A DNA stretch of 64,000 nt, taken from assembly GCA_044375555.1 (NCBI GenBank), contig JBILML010000008.1, positions 27,853 to 91,852 of the forward strand. Reading direction: 5' to 3'. How positions within the stretch are numbered: position 1 is the stretch's first letter; the number at the start of each line of letters is the position of its first letter. This DNA is from UBA967 sp044375555 (GTDB taxonomy: Bacteria > Verrucomicrobiota > Verrucomicrobiia > Chthoniobacterales > Terrimicrobiaceae). The notes under the pieces are model-generated. The model did not search any database, had not been told where the DNA came from, and worked only from the letters and a program-made list of their open reading frames with translations. Position numbers and translations under genes: made by a program. Shown here piece after piece: positions 24,306 through 32,928 of the stretch.

Positions 24306-26159
24306 ATGGCACAATCCTCCACCTTTCAACTACCGCGTCCGATCGGGGCGGTGCTCTGGGGAATTTCCGTCGCCCTCTCCTGGATGTGGGGCCTCGGGTT
24401 GTTTTTCTCGGTTCAATTCACCACGCAGTTCGGGCTGTTCGGCCTGCTGACTTTTGCGATTCCGAATTTCCTTGGCCTGCTGATTTTCGGGTTGGTCACG
24501 CACCACTTGGCGCGGCGGCAGTCAGGCTCGGAGTCGCTCGCGCAGTTTTTTGCCTCGTGGTCGCGGCCATTCCGCCTCGTCTTTTTCCTCTACCAACTCC
24601 TCGCGATCACGCTCACGATTTTCGCCTTCATCCGCTACGCGTGGCAGCCGCTGGGGTTCACGCCGGAGTTGCTCTACCTGCCTCTCACGATGTTCGTCAT
24701 CCTCGCGGCGGCGATTCTTTTCGGGGAGGAATTCGACATCAAGCGAATCAAATACAGCCATGGCGTGATGTTCCTGATTCTGGCAGCGGCGGTGACGATT
24801 CTGATCGGCCATGCGGCGCAAAAAGGAACCGGCCCGCTGTCATTTCCGAAGCTCCCGACGAACGACTGGAACTACTGGGGCTACGCCGTGCCGATCATTA
24901 TCGGGTTTCTGGTCGGCCCCTGGCTCGACCTCCAGCAATGGCAGCGCGCGATCCAAATGCACCGCGAGCGTGTCTCGATCGCGGCTGGCTATATCATCGG
25001 CTCCAGTCTGTTTCTCGCTCTGATTCTCTTCCACGGCCTGATGGCGCTCTGGGCTTTGAACTGGGGCGCGGCGGAGTTCGTGCGGGTTGGCATCACGGGC
25101 CACAACTACGGTCAGGAAATCCTCGCCAAAGTCCTGCCGGTGGCCTCGCCGTGGACTTTCGCCGCCTATGCCGTGTTCATTTGCGTGTGCGTGCTCACCA
25201 CGCTGGATAGCGGCTACATCGCGCTGAAGTGGTTCCTCACATCGAATGCCAGCACGAGCAACCATCCGATTTTTTCCTTGGTTCCAACCAAGCTCCTGAC
25301 CTCGCCAATCCCTGCCTATCTGCTGGCTGGCATCGTCGCGCTGGTCGGTGTGATGCTGAAGTTCGAGTTGGAGTTTTTCATGATCTTCTACGCGACCTTT
25401 TTCGTCGGGTATTCGATTTTGGCCATCGCGCGGTGTTTCATCGTGAGCCCCGCGAATGCCATTCCGCAGGTGAAAATGTTCTGCATCGGCAGCATCGCCG
25501 TGCTGATCTTTTCGTTCGGATATTTCCTTCGCTCTCCAGAGATGCAAATCGTCGGAGCGCTTCTGCCTCTTGGCTATGTGATCTGGCTGCTCATCAAGCC
25601 GAGCGCCACCGAGGATTTCGCCACCGACACAGCGGAGTTGGAAGCCCCAGCTTCCAGTTCGCTGGCAACCTCTCCTCAAAGCGCCGTGAGCGTCGCAAGC
25701 CCGGTGACAATGCTCGACCCCAGCGCGATCCAGCACAGCCTCGCGGGACATTTTGAAGGGAAATGGTTCGTCCACACGCTCATCGCCACCTACGCCGACA
25801 CCAACTCGGTCGGAAATGTCTATTTCGGCATGTATGCCATGTGGGTTGGCAAGACGCGCGAGCTGTTTTTCAACCGTGTGATGCCGAAGTTCAACCTTCA
25901 GAACACGCCGTTCTACATCCTCACGCGCTCGTTCGAGCACAAGTTCATCCGCGAGACCCGCGAGTTCGAAACCGTGCAGGTGAAAATCCGCGTGGCGGGC
26001 TACAACCGAAAATTTGCCACGCTCGAGCACGAAATCTACGACTCTCTCGGCCAAATGCTCGGGAAGGGAAAACAGAGCCTGCTGTTCGTCTCCTCATCGG
26101 ACTACAAGATGCTCGATATCCCGCCGGATGTTTACTCGGCATTCATCGCCCACACCTGA
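24306..26159 (+). CDS. SSS-like membrane transporter fused to a hotdog thioesterase-like domain
   Basis: 617 residues. Residues about 12-431 hold roughly twelve transmembrane helices resembling the sodium:solute symporter/LeuT-fold group, with a DLQQWQRAIQMHRER loop like the D-x-WQR segment of SSS proteins. A 40-residue Ala/Ser/Thr linker follows. Residues about 470-617 match YbgC-type hotdog thioesterases: TYADTNSVGNVYFGMYAMW, then a beta-rich half ending SDYKMLDIPPDV. The usual catalytic Asp of the D-x-x-G-x-V-Y motif is Asn500, so acyl-CoA hydrolysis may be lost or altered. The ATG at 24306 is preferred over the TTG at 24288. Substrate of either half is unknown; the fusion is unusual. Confidence 0.8.
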   Translation: MAQSSTFQLPRPIGAVLWGISVALSWMWGLGLFFSVQFTTQFGLFGLLTFAIPNFLGLLIFGLVTHHLARRQSGSESLAQFFASWSRPFRLVFFLYQLLAITLTIFAFIRYAWQPLGFTPELLYLPLTMFVILAAAILFGEEFDIKRIKYSHGVMFLILAAAVTILIGHAAQKGTGPLSFPKLPTNDWNYWGYAVPIIIGFLVGPWLDLQQWQRAIQMHRERVSIAAGYIIGSSLFLALILFHGLMALWALNWGAAEFVRVGITGHNYGQEILAKVLPVASPWTFAAYAVFICVCVLTTLDSGYIALKWFLTSNASTSNHPIFSLVPTKLLTSPIPAYLLAGIVALVGVMLKFELEFFMIFYATFFVGYSILAIARCFIVSPANAIPQVKMFCIGSIAVLIFSFGYFLRSPEMQIVGALLPLGYVIWLLIKPSATEDFATDTAELEAPASSSLATSPQSAVSVASPVTMLDPSAIQHSLAGHFEGKWFVHTLIATYADTNSVGNVYFGMYAMWVGKTRELFFNRVMPKFNLQNTPFYILTRSFEHKFIRETREFETVQVKIRVAGYNRKFATLEHEIYDSLGQMLGKGKQSLLFVSSSDYKMLDIPPDVYSAFIAHT

Positions 26160-26165
26160 TCTGGC

Positions 26166-27476
26166 ATGAGGAACTGGGTGGTCACACGAGGGCTTCTGTT
26201 TTCGACTTGGGCTGCCGCCGCCCTGCTTCTGACTGCCTGCCCGAAGCCGCCGCCCCCGCCTCCTCCACCAACCCCCGCGCCGACTCCAACTCCGGTTCCC
26301 ACCCCCACGCCGATCCCCGCGCTCGTTCGCAAGCCGCTCCCCACGGCGACACTCTTCAATGGTATCGCGCTCGAATCCGCGGTTGTCGCCGAACCCGGCG
26401 CGGACCTTGCCTCTGCCGACCGCAAAGAAAACAACGCCTACAAGGTCGAAGTGACCCTGCGGCTGCAGTTGCCCCGCCCCGCCGCCACGCTCGAGGACAT
26501 CCTTTCGAACAAGCCGGATCTAGCCACCGTGCTTCCGACGCTTCCAACGCTCCTCGCCAACGCCACTGTCTCCCCGTTTTTCGAGAAATTCTACGACCTC
26601 AAAGTCCGCGATGTGCGTCGCAAGCAGGCCAATCTCGACACCGTCCTTTCGCGCCACAATTTCTACGATTGCGAGACGATGCTGGAACTCCAGAATCCCG
26701 CCACCTCGCGCCGTGCCCTGCTGGTGCTTTCGGATATGGATGTGAATACCGATGGCTCCGATGGCGACCGCAATGTCGCTGTGGACACCTCCTCCATGTT
26801 CTTCCTGCCGCAAACGAGCTACCGCTGGCCTAAGCAAACCGACCGCGTGAATCCCTGCCTGCCGATCGAGGACAAAAAGCTCGCCGATTTCGAAGTGGAG
26901 CTGGCCAAGCCGGGCCTCAAGCCCGCCCGCGTGCAGGAAATCAAGGACGGCATCGACCTCGCCAAACGCCGCATCCATGACCTCAAGAAGTGGAGTTTCC
27001 TCGTCTCCTCGGTGGACCCCTTCATCGTTCTCCCGGGCTTCATCATGCGCGACCACACCGGGCCGTTTGTTCCAAAAGTGGGCGACTACGCCGTGGTGAT
27101 CCACGAGGGGCGCGCCTTCCCGGCAATCCTCGGCGACTCCGGCCCATCGCACAAAGCCGGTGAAGCCTCGCTCCTGCTCTGCCGCGAACTCAACGGCAAT
27201 TCTTCCAACCTCAGCCGCCCGATCAGCGATCTGAAGGTCGCCTATGTGGTTTTCCCTGGCTCTGCCGAACCCGAAAACACCCCGCCCGACTTGGAAAAAT
27301 GGCAGGCAAAATGCCAAACCCTCATCAACGAACTCGGTGGCCTTGGCGTTCCGCTCCACACCTGGCCGAATCTCGTCCCTCCTTGGCCCACGCCCACTCC
27401 AAGCCCTGAACCCACTCCAGCTCCGTCGCCGCAGGAATCCCTCACTCCCGCGCCGAGCCCCGCAGGGACAGATTAG
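26166..27476 (+). CDS. Proline-rich lipoprotein with a GH75 chitosanase-like core
   Basis: 436 residues. A lipoprotein signal ends with LTAC (C25), followed by a proline spacer (26-55), a core of about 320 residues and a second Pro/Thr/Ser tail (about 400-436). In the core, LSDMDVNTDGSDGDRN at 188-202, DPFIVLPGF near 284-292, the VGDYAVVIHEGRAFPAILGD strand pair and GDSGPSHKAGEASLLL with D324 and E333 resemble fungal-type GH75 chitosanases, whose acid pair is an Asp and a Glu in a similar loop. The match is motif-level only. It starts seven bases after the transporter fusion gene, and its stop overlaps the convergent antitoxin-like gene by four bases. Confidence 0.6.
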   Translation: MRNWVVTRGLLFSTWAAAALLLTACPKPPPPPPPPTPAPTPTPVPTPTPIPALVRKPLPTATLFNGIALESAVVAEPGADLASADRKENNAYKVEVTLRLQLPRPAATLEDILSNKPDLATVLPTLPTLLANATVSPFFEKFYDLKVRDVRRKQANLDTVLSRHNFYDCETMLELQNPATSRRALLVLSDMDVNTDGSDGDRNVAVDTSSMFFLPQTSYRWPKQTDRVNPCLPIEDKKLADFEVELAKPGLKPARVQEIKDGIDLAKRRIHDLKKWSFLVSSVDPFIVLPGFIMRDHTGPFVPKVGDYAVVIHEGRAFPAILGDSGPSHKAGEASLLLCRELNGNSSNLSRPISDLKVAYVVFPGSAEPENTPPDLEKWQAKCQTLINELGGLGVPLHTWPNLVPPWPTPTPSPEPTPAPSPQESLTPAPSPAGTD

Positions 27477-27709
27477 AGCTCGTCGCCAGTGTCGGCAGGC
27501 ACATCGGGCACATGGGCCAGATAGGTGTCCCAAACAGCGCGGTTCCCTTGTGAAGCTTCTTTTCGCAGGTAGTCGAGCGAGGACATGACGGCGAGCTTTT
27601 CACCAGCCGCAAGGGCCAGAAATTGCTCGACGGAAAATCCCTCCCGCTTCGCCAGAGTCTCAATACCATTTCTCACCCCGTCCGGAATTTGAATGCTGAT
27701 TGTTCTCAT
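27473..27709 (-). CDS. Ribbon-helix-helix antitoxin-like protein
   Basis: 78 residues. The N-terminus MRTISIQIPDGVRNGIETLA is the strand-helix start of a ribbon-helix-helix DNA-binding domain (Arc/MetJ type), followed by a second helix (SVEQFLALAAGEKLAVM) and a C-terminal part ending HVPDVPADTGDEL, typical of antitoxins that hold a PIN-type toxin. It begins within the last codons of a decayed PIN gene (four-base overlap). It appears intact, but its partner is not, so it is either an orphan antitoxin or decaying. Confidence 0.75.
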   Translation of the reverse strand: MRTISIQIPDGVRNGIETLAKREGFSVEQFLALAAGEKLAVMSSLDYLRKEASQGNRAVWDTYLAHVPDVPADTGDEL

Positions 27710-27816
27710 GTTCGGTTTTGAAGTTGCTTCAGAAAAACTGCTGGGGAAACCGTTATGATGCCAAGTTGCTCGCGCGCTGCCGCAACCATCACACTCGTGT
27801 CCAAAACTACACGCAT
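27706..27816 (-). pseudogene. Internally deleted PIN-domain toxin remnant
   Basis: A 36-residue frame starts MRVVLDTSVMVAAAR, the exact opening of COG1569-type PIN toxins with the first catalytic Asp, and then jumps straight to LGIITVSPAVFLKQLQ, which looks like the usual C-terminal strand and helix (..IITPxxFLxxL) of such toxins. About 100 middle residues, including the other acidic residues, are missing without loss of frame. The end overlaps the RHH gene start as in intact operons. An in-frame internal deletion that removed the nuclease core is the simplest reading. Confidence 0.7.
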
Positions 27817-27826
27817 CAATAATCCC

Positions 27827-28849
27827 TCACTCCTTCGCCGGAAGCTCGTTGATCGCGTTCAGCAGGAGACGGATTTTTCCGAAGTCCCGCTTATGCGGAG
27901 TCAGCACGATGCGCGGCATGTGGTGGAGGTGCGCGTCGTCGATTTCCTCCTCGAGCGCGCCGGTCTGCTCGATCGGGTCGGCGGCGAGCATTCCATCGAA
28001 ACGGGTATTCAAGGCCTGAACCGACTCCTCGGTGAGCGGACGGTGGATGCGGATGACCATTTTTTCGCGGACCCAGCGGTAGGAATGAAAATTCCGATAG
28101 AACGCATTGATGTGCCGCACCGCGTCGTCCACATCGTAGGTGATGTGGATGAGGTGGAAGTCTGATTCGGACACGAGCCCGTTGTGCAAAAGATCGTTCG
28201 TGATGAACCGGCGCCAGGTCTCCCAATAGTGGCCGTTCTGGCGGTCGATCATGACGATCGGCACGATCGGCATCTTGCCGGTCTGCATGAGCGTCAGAAT
28301 TTCAAACCCCTCATCGTGCGTGCCGAAGCCGCCCGGGAACAAGGCGAACGCATGGGTTTCCTTCGCGAAATTCAATTTGCGGGTGAAAAAATAATTGAAG
28401 TTGATGAGCTTCGGGTCGCCGTGAATCGTCTCATTCGCGGCCTGCTCGAAGGGGAGTCGGATGTTGAGCCCGAAGCTCTTTTCAGCGCCCGCGCCCTTCT
28501 GCGCCGCGCCCATGATGCCGTCTCCACCCCCGGTGATGAGCATGTAGCCGTGCTCGACGATTTTTTCGCCGAAGGCCACAGCCTGTTGGAATTCGTCCTG
28601 CTCCGGCTTGGTGCGCGCGCTGCCGAAGACCGCCACTTTCTTCACGCGATTGTAACGGGCGAAAATCCTCGCCGCATTTCGCATTTCTCGCAGGGCTCGG
28701 CTCATGAGCTTCACCTCGGCGATCGTCGCCCGGTCGCGCCCGAAGCCGAGCGCGGTGTTGATCATGTCTTCGATGTGGCGGGCGGTTTTGCCCTCGGCGA
28801 CTTCGCCAGTCAGGGCCTTGATTCGGGGGTCGACTTCTTTTGATTTCAT
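27827..28849 (-). CDS. LOG-family (TIGR00730-like) Rossmann-fold protein
   Basis: 340 residues. The central part (about 68-245) is a lysine-decarboxylase-like/LOG fold: VAVFGSARTKPEQDEF, ITGGGDGIMGAAQKGA and the hallmark FPGGFGTHDEGFEIL (PGGxGTxxE). Proteins of this family cleave nucleoside 5'-monophosphates to base and ribose-5-phosphate. N-terminal helices (1-65) and a long C-terminal extension (245-340) make it longer than plant LOG, closer to the large LOG type. It stands alone, 10 bases from the PIN remnant, and is divergent from the DAHP synthase gene. Confidence 0.88.
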   Translation of the reverse strand: MKSKEVDPRIKALTGEVAEGKTARHIEDMINTALGFGRDRATIAEVKLMSRALREMRNAARIFARYNRVKKVAVFGSARTKPEQDEFQQAVAFGEKIVEHGYMLITGGGDGIMGAAQKGAGAEKSFGLNIRLPFEQAANETIHGDPKLINFNYFFTRKLNFAKETHAFALFPGGFGTHDEGFEILTLMQTGKMPIVPIVMIDRQNGHYWETWRRFITNDLLHNGLVSESDFHLIHITYDVDDAVRHINAFYRNFHSYRWVREKMVIRIHRPLTEESVQALNTRFDGMLAADPIEQTGALEEEIDDAHLHHMPRIVLTPHKRDFGKIRLLLNAINELPAKE

Positions 28850-28903
28850 GCGATCGAGGGTTTAACACTAGGCACCGCGCCAGAACCGCGCCAACCGAAA
28901 AAC

Positions 28904-29920
28904 ATGATCATCGTCCTTCGTCCACATACCTCCCGCCACCTCATCGAAGAGGTCATCTCCGAAGTCGCCAAGCTTGGCTACGAGCCCGCACCCATCCACG
29001 GCGCCACCCAAACCATCGTGGCCGCCATCGGCGATGAGAGCACTCACCAAAACCTCGAATCCCTCACCGCCCTCCCGCAGGTGGAGCGAGTCCTTCGCGT
29101 CCAGAAACGATTCAAGCTCGCCAGTCGCGAATCGCAGTCCACGGACTCCGTCGTCGATGTGGATGGCGTCAAAATTGGCGGCGGGCATTTCGCGATGATG
29201 GCCGGTCCGTGTTCGGTCGAAAGCGAGGAGCAACTCCTCACGACCGCCCGCGCCGTCAAAGCCGCCGGGGCAAAAATCCTGCGCGGTGGCGCCTACAAGC
29301 CCCGCACCTCGCCCTACGAATTCCAAGGCCTCGGCAAAGAGGGCCTGCGCCTGCTCGAACTCGCCCGCCGCGAGACGGGCCTGAAAATCATCACCGAGGT
29401 TTTGAGCGAGCGCGATGTCGAGCATGTCGCCGCCACAGCCGATATCCTGCAAATCGGCGCGCGCAACGCCCAGAATTTCCAACTCCTCATCGAGTGTGCG
29501 AAGTCCGGCAAGGCCGTCCTGCTCAAGCGCGGCATGAGCGAGCGCATCGAGGAATGGCTCCTCGCCGCCGAATACCTTCTCGCCCATGGAAACCCCAAGG
29601 TCATCCTCTGCGAGCGCGGCATCCGGACCTTTGAAACCTACACACGCAACACGCTCGACCTCGCCGCCGTGGCGATCGCCAAAAAAGAATCCCACCTGCC
29701 GGTCGTCGTCGATCCGAGCCAGGGTTGCGGCCGCTCCGATTTGGTCACTGAATTGTGCAAAGGCGCCGTGGCGCTCGGTGCGGACGGCTTGCTGGTGGAG
29801 GTCCACCCGAACCCCGCCGAGGCGATGAGCGATGGACAGCAGCAAGTCGATTTCCACGCGTTCCGCGGCCTCATTGAGGGCATTCAGCCGTTTCTTCACG
29901 CCACCGGCCGCACGCTGTAA
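28904..29920 (+). CDS. aroF: 3-deoxy-7-phosphoheptulonate (DAHP) synthase
   Basis: 338 residues. First step of the shikimate pathway: phosphoenolpyruvate plus erythrose-4-phosphate to DAHP. It is the short AroA-beta/TIGR01361 type: an N-terminal ferredoxin-like regulatory domain (1-70, MIIVLRPHTSRHLIEEVI) precedes the barrel. Barrel motifs are MMAGPCSVESEEQL, LRGGAYKPRTSPYEFQGLG, QIGARNAQNFQLL, LLKRGM and the C-terminal VDPSQGCGRSDLV and GADGLLVEVHPNP. All expected metal and substrate residues (Cys, His, Glu, Asp) are visible. Divergent from the LOG gene with 54 bases between. Confidence 0.95.
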   Translation: MIIVLRPHTSRHLIEEVISEVAKLGYEPAPIHGATQTIVAAIGDESTHQNLESLTALPQVERVLRVQKRFKLASRESQSTDSVVDVDGVKIGGGHFAMMAGPCSVESEEQLLTTARAVKAAGAKILRGGAYKPRTSPYEFQGLGKEGLRLLELARRETGLKIITEVLSERDVEHVAATADILQIGARNAQNFQLLIECAKSGKAVLLKRGMSERIEEWLLAAEYLLAHGNPKVILCERGIRTFETYTRNTLDLAAVAIAKKESHLPVVVDPSQGCGRSDLVTELCKGAVALGADGLLVEVHPNPAEAMSDGQQQVDFHAFRGLIEGIQPFLHATGRTL

Positions 29921-29970
29921 AAGAGAACCAGACTTGGCGGCGCGCGCCAGATGATCCAGAGTTTCCAACC

Positions 29971-30972
29971 ATGAAAAAATCCGGATGTCTCGTGGCCTTC
30001 CTGCTCGTGGCCGTATGCGTGAGCCTTTTCGCCAATCTCATTCTGCTCGCGCTGCTCGGTGCGAAAGGTGCGACCTCGATGGCGGGCATGAAAGTTCTCG
30101 AGCCTCGTGAATACGACGAGGAGGTCATCGAAGAAGGCAGTGATCCGCATGACAAAATCGCCGTGATTCCGCTCGCTGGCATCATCGCCTTCGAGGCTGA
30201 GGGCAGTCTGGGTGATGCCATGGTCGAGGATTTCAAGCTCGCTCTCAAACAAGCCGCCGCGGATCCCGATGTGAAGGCCGTGGTGATCGAGACCGACTCG
30301 CCCGGCGGCGAGATCACCGCTTCCGATGTGCTCAACGACGCGGTCCGGAACTTCGATGCCGACAAACCCGTGATCGTTTATTTCAACGCCATCGGCGCCT
30401 CCGGGGCCTACTACATGGCCTGCGGGGCGGATTGGATCATGTGCAATGACACGACCTTCACCGGCAGCATCGGCGTGATCATTTCCACGCTGAACTACCG
30501 TGACCTCTTTGGAAAAATCGGCCTCGAATCCGTGGTTTTCAAAAGCGGAAAGTTCAAGGACATGCTCAACGGTGCCCGCGAGATGTCCCCCGAGGAGAAG
30601 GAATATGTGCAAGGCCTCGTCATGCAGAGCTACGACCGCTTCCTCGGCATCGTCGCCGCCTCGCGCAAGCTCGATCCCGAAAAACTCCGCGCCGGTCCCG
30701 CCGACGGCCGCATCCTGAGCGGCACCGACGCCCTCCGCGAAAAACTCGTCGACCAACTCGGCTACATCGAGGACGCCTACGCCAAGGCCCGCGAGCTGGG
30801 CCAAGCGCCGAACGCCACCGTCGTCCGCTACCTCCGCCACTATCATTTCGGCAAGCTCCTCCAATTCCTCGGCGAGTCCCGCGCCGCGAAAATCCAGCTC
30901 GACCTCCCCGGCAAACACACCGCGCTTGAGCCCGGTCGCGTTTATCTCCTGCCGCCGTTTTTTGCTCCTTGA
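29971..30972 (+). CDS. sppA: Signal peptide peptidase SppA-like (S49)
   Basis: 333 residues with an N-terminal membrane anchor (about 6-30), single S49 domain, so of the short Gram-positive/archaeal SppA size. The serine S144 in AIGASGAYYMACGAD and the lysine K196 in KSGKFKDML give the Ser/Lys dyad with the 52-residue spacing of B. subtilis SppA. It degrades cleaved signal peptides or membrane-protein remnants at the inner membrane. Its stop codon is followed after one base by the GTG of the SUI1 gene. Confidence 0.92.
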   Translation: MKKSGCLVAFLLVAVCVSLFANLILLALLGAKGATSMAGMKVLEPREYDEEVIEEGSDPHDKIAVIPLAGIIAFEAEGSLGDAMVEDFKLALKQAAADPDVKAVVIETDSPGGEITASDVLNDAVRNFDADKPVIVYFNAIGASGAYYMACGADWIMCNDTTFTGSIGVIISTLNYRDLFGKIGLESVVFKSGKFKDMLNGAREMSPEEKEYVQGLVMQSYDRFLGIVAASRKLDPEKLRAGPADGRILSGTDALREKLVDQLGYIEDAYAKARELGQAPNATVVRYLRHYHFGKLLQFLGESRAAKIQLDLPGKHTALEPGRVYLLPPFFAP

Positions 30973-30973
30973 T

Positions 30974-31345
30974 GTGAAGGCCCGCATCGACACGTCCGGC
31001 CAGCAGAGCGCGCTCCAATCGCCCTTCGCGGGCCTTCAGCTCGACGGCCTCCCCGAGGGACCCGCCGAGCCTTTGGTGCCGGAAAAGCCCGCGCCGCCGA
31101 GCCGTCACGGCCGCGTCGTCCTCCGCCGCGAGAAGGCCCAGCGAGGCGGCAAGACCGTCGTGGTCGTCTATGATTTCGAGCCCCAAATCACCGCCGCCCA
31201 AATCGAGCAACTCGCCCGCGAAGCCCGCCAGGCCTGCGGTTGCGGGGGCACGGTCCGCGAGCGCGAGATCGAACTCCAAGGCGACAATCCCCCCAAAGTC
31301 CGCGCGTTTTTCGAGTCCGCCGGCTTCCGCGTCGCTGGAGTTTAG
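30974..31345 (+). CDS. SUI1/eIF1-like (YciH) translation factor
   Basis: 123 residues. The C-terminal 80 residues form a SUI1 domain: GRVVLRREKAQRGGKTVVVV, then a helix (ITAAQIEQLAREARQAC), CGCGGTV (the conserved C-G-G-T segment) and IELQGDNPPKVRAFFESAGF. Bacterial SUI1 proteins are thought to influence start-site fidelity; they occur in Chlamydiae and other PVC members. No ATG is in frame at a sensible point; the GTG at 30974, two bases after the sppA stop, gives an N-terminus without homology to the sppA frame. Start confidence is moderate. Confidence 0.85.
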   Translation: MKARIDTSGQQSALQSPFAGLQLDGLPEGPAEPLVPEKPAPPSRHGRVVLRREKAQRGGKTVVVVYDFEPQITAAQIEQLAREARQACGCGGTVREREIELQGDNPPKVRAFFESAGFRVAGV

Positions 31346-31377
31346 CCTGCCTTCCCCGCGCAAAAAATTTCCACGGC

Positions 31378-31405
31378 TTGACATGGTTTCCCGCTTTTCT
31401 ATCGT
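31378..31405 (+). promoter_or_regulatory. Candidate promoter of the ExbB/ExbD-like operon
   Basis: A perfect TTGACA (31378-31383) is followed after 16 bases by TATCGT (31400-31405), a 4/6 match to the -10 consensus. It lies in the only sizeable gap (206 bases) before the three-gene operon at 31552, on the correct strand. It would leave a leader of about 140 bases. Confidence 0.4.
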
Positions 31406-31551
31406 CCGCATCAGTCCACCCGCTATGCGATCACGCCCCAGCCCCGAACTTCCGAATCGAGCCAACTCGGTGAGGACTTTTATTTTGGGTCTTTCGGAGC
31501 CATCCAGTCGCCGGGAAAAATCATCGTAGTCCACCAACTCCACCCACGCCC

Positions 31552-32904
31552 ATGCTCATCGCCTGCTCCCACTGCCAAGCCAATCTAGACATCTCTCCCG
31601 ATCTCTACGGTCAGGTCGTCCAATGCCCCGTCTGCAATGGCAAACTCAAAATCGACGCCCCCGCCGAGGAACTTCCGACCCTCACTGGCAAGCCGGTCCG
31701 CCACGGCTGGCAGGAGTCCGACCACGCGAATGTCAATGCCCTTCACGCCTTTCTTATCGGCTTGGGTCTCTCCGTCGTTTGGCTCAGTTGTATGTTTATT
31801 CCCCCGATCCGTGCCACGATCGGCGCTATCTTCGTCGACCGCGGTTGGGTGGACTATGCTGAGACCTGGTTCTTCTTCTGGGGTATGGCGATCATTTATC
31901 TCAAGTATCAGAAAATCAAACACCAAGAGCGGTCGCTGCTTCTTAATCTCTTCCCTTCAAATATCAGTGAGGTTGTGGATTCATCCACCGTCGGAGCCTT
32001 TATTGACAATATCTACGACATGCCCGCCTCGATGAGGGACAGCATCATCGTTAACCGCATTCGCAAGGCCCTTGAGCTTTTCGAAGCCCGGAACAGCAAA
32101 TCGGAAACGGAGGCCATGCTCAACTCCTCCTCCGCCGTCGATGCCAACCGAGCCACCGGCTCCTACTCCCTCACGAAAGTCTTCCTCTGGGCCATCCCGA
32201 TCTTGGGCTTCATCGGAACGGTGCAAGGTCTCGCCCAAGCCGTCGGATCTTTGAACATCGACGCTTCCGACCCCGAAGCTCTCAAAGCCGCCATCGGTAA
32301 CCTCACCGGCGGTCTCGGCATCGCGTTCGACACGACACTCCTTGGTTTGATCCTGTCGATGCTGATGAGTTTCCCCTTGGCTCTTGTCCAAAAGAAAGAC
32401 GAAGACGCCCTCACGCTTATCGATGTTTTTTGCACCGAGAAGCTCCTTCCCAAACTCAATGAGGAAAGTGGCCAGCCCGATCCTTCCGCTGATACCACCC
32501 TCGCCCAAGCCGAGAACCTCCCCGAAATGGTAAATTCCCTCTCGAAGGCCCACTCGACTTTTCTAGAGAACCTCAACCAAGCCACCCTCGCCGTGCGACA
32601 GTTGCTGCATGATAACCAAAAGGCCGCCACAGAATTGCACAGCACCATGGCCCAAGCATTTAGCGCCTCGAATAACCAACTGGTCGAGAGTCAGAAAGCG
32701 ATCAACCGCTCCTTCACCACGGCCACAGACCAACTCACCAAGTCCGCCACCCAACTCATCTCTCAGACCGAGGGAGAACTCAATTCCTCCCTCCGTCGCA
32801 TCGCCACAGGCATCGACTCCTTCAATGAGACGATGAAGCGCTCCGGCGTCCCAGTCCAAGGCGGCGGTGGTGGTGGCTTGTTTGGATTGTTTAAGAAAAA
32901 CTAA
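31552..32904 (+). CDS. ExbB/TolQ/MotA-like proton channel with zinc ribbon and coiled-coil tail
   Basis: 450 residues. An N-terminal C4 zinc ribbon (C5-x2-C8 and C25-x2-C28) is followed by two transmembrane helices (about 63-86 and 106-120), a loop domain, and two more (about 209-235 and 258-287) carrying the ExbB/MotA signatures PILGFIGTVQGL and AFDTTLLGLILSM. The last 150 residues are a Gln/Ser/Thr-rich helical tail, MCP-like or ZorA-like, ending with a glycine run and LFGLFKKN. It should form the stator-like channel of a proton-driven complex with the next two gene products. The gene is AT-richer than its neighbours, as is the rest of the operon. Confidence 0.82.
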   Translation: MLIACSHCQANLDISPDLYGQVVQCPVCNGKLKIDAPAEELPTLTGKPVRHGWQESDHANVNALHAFLIGLGLSVVWLSCMFIPPIRATIGAIFVDRGWVDYAETWFFFWGMAIIYLKYQKIKHQERSLLLNLFPSNISEVVDSSTVGAFIDNIYDMPASMRDSIIVNRIRKALELFEARNSKSETEAMLNSSSAVDANRATGSYSLTKVFLWAIPILGFIGTVQGLAQAVGSLNIDASDPEALKAAIGNLTGGLGIAFDTTLLGLILSMLMSFPLALVQKKDEDALTLIDVFCTEKLLPKLNEESGQPDPSADTTLAQAENLPEMVNSLSKAHSTFLENLNQATLAVRQLLHDNQKAATELHSTMAQAFSASNNQLVESQKAINRSFTTATDQLTKSATQLISQTEGELNSSLRRIATGIDSFNETMKRSGVPVQGGGGGGLFGLFKKN

Positions 32905-32928
32905 ACTTCTGGATCCTTTCTGGAAACG

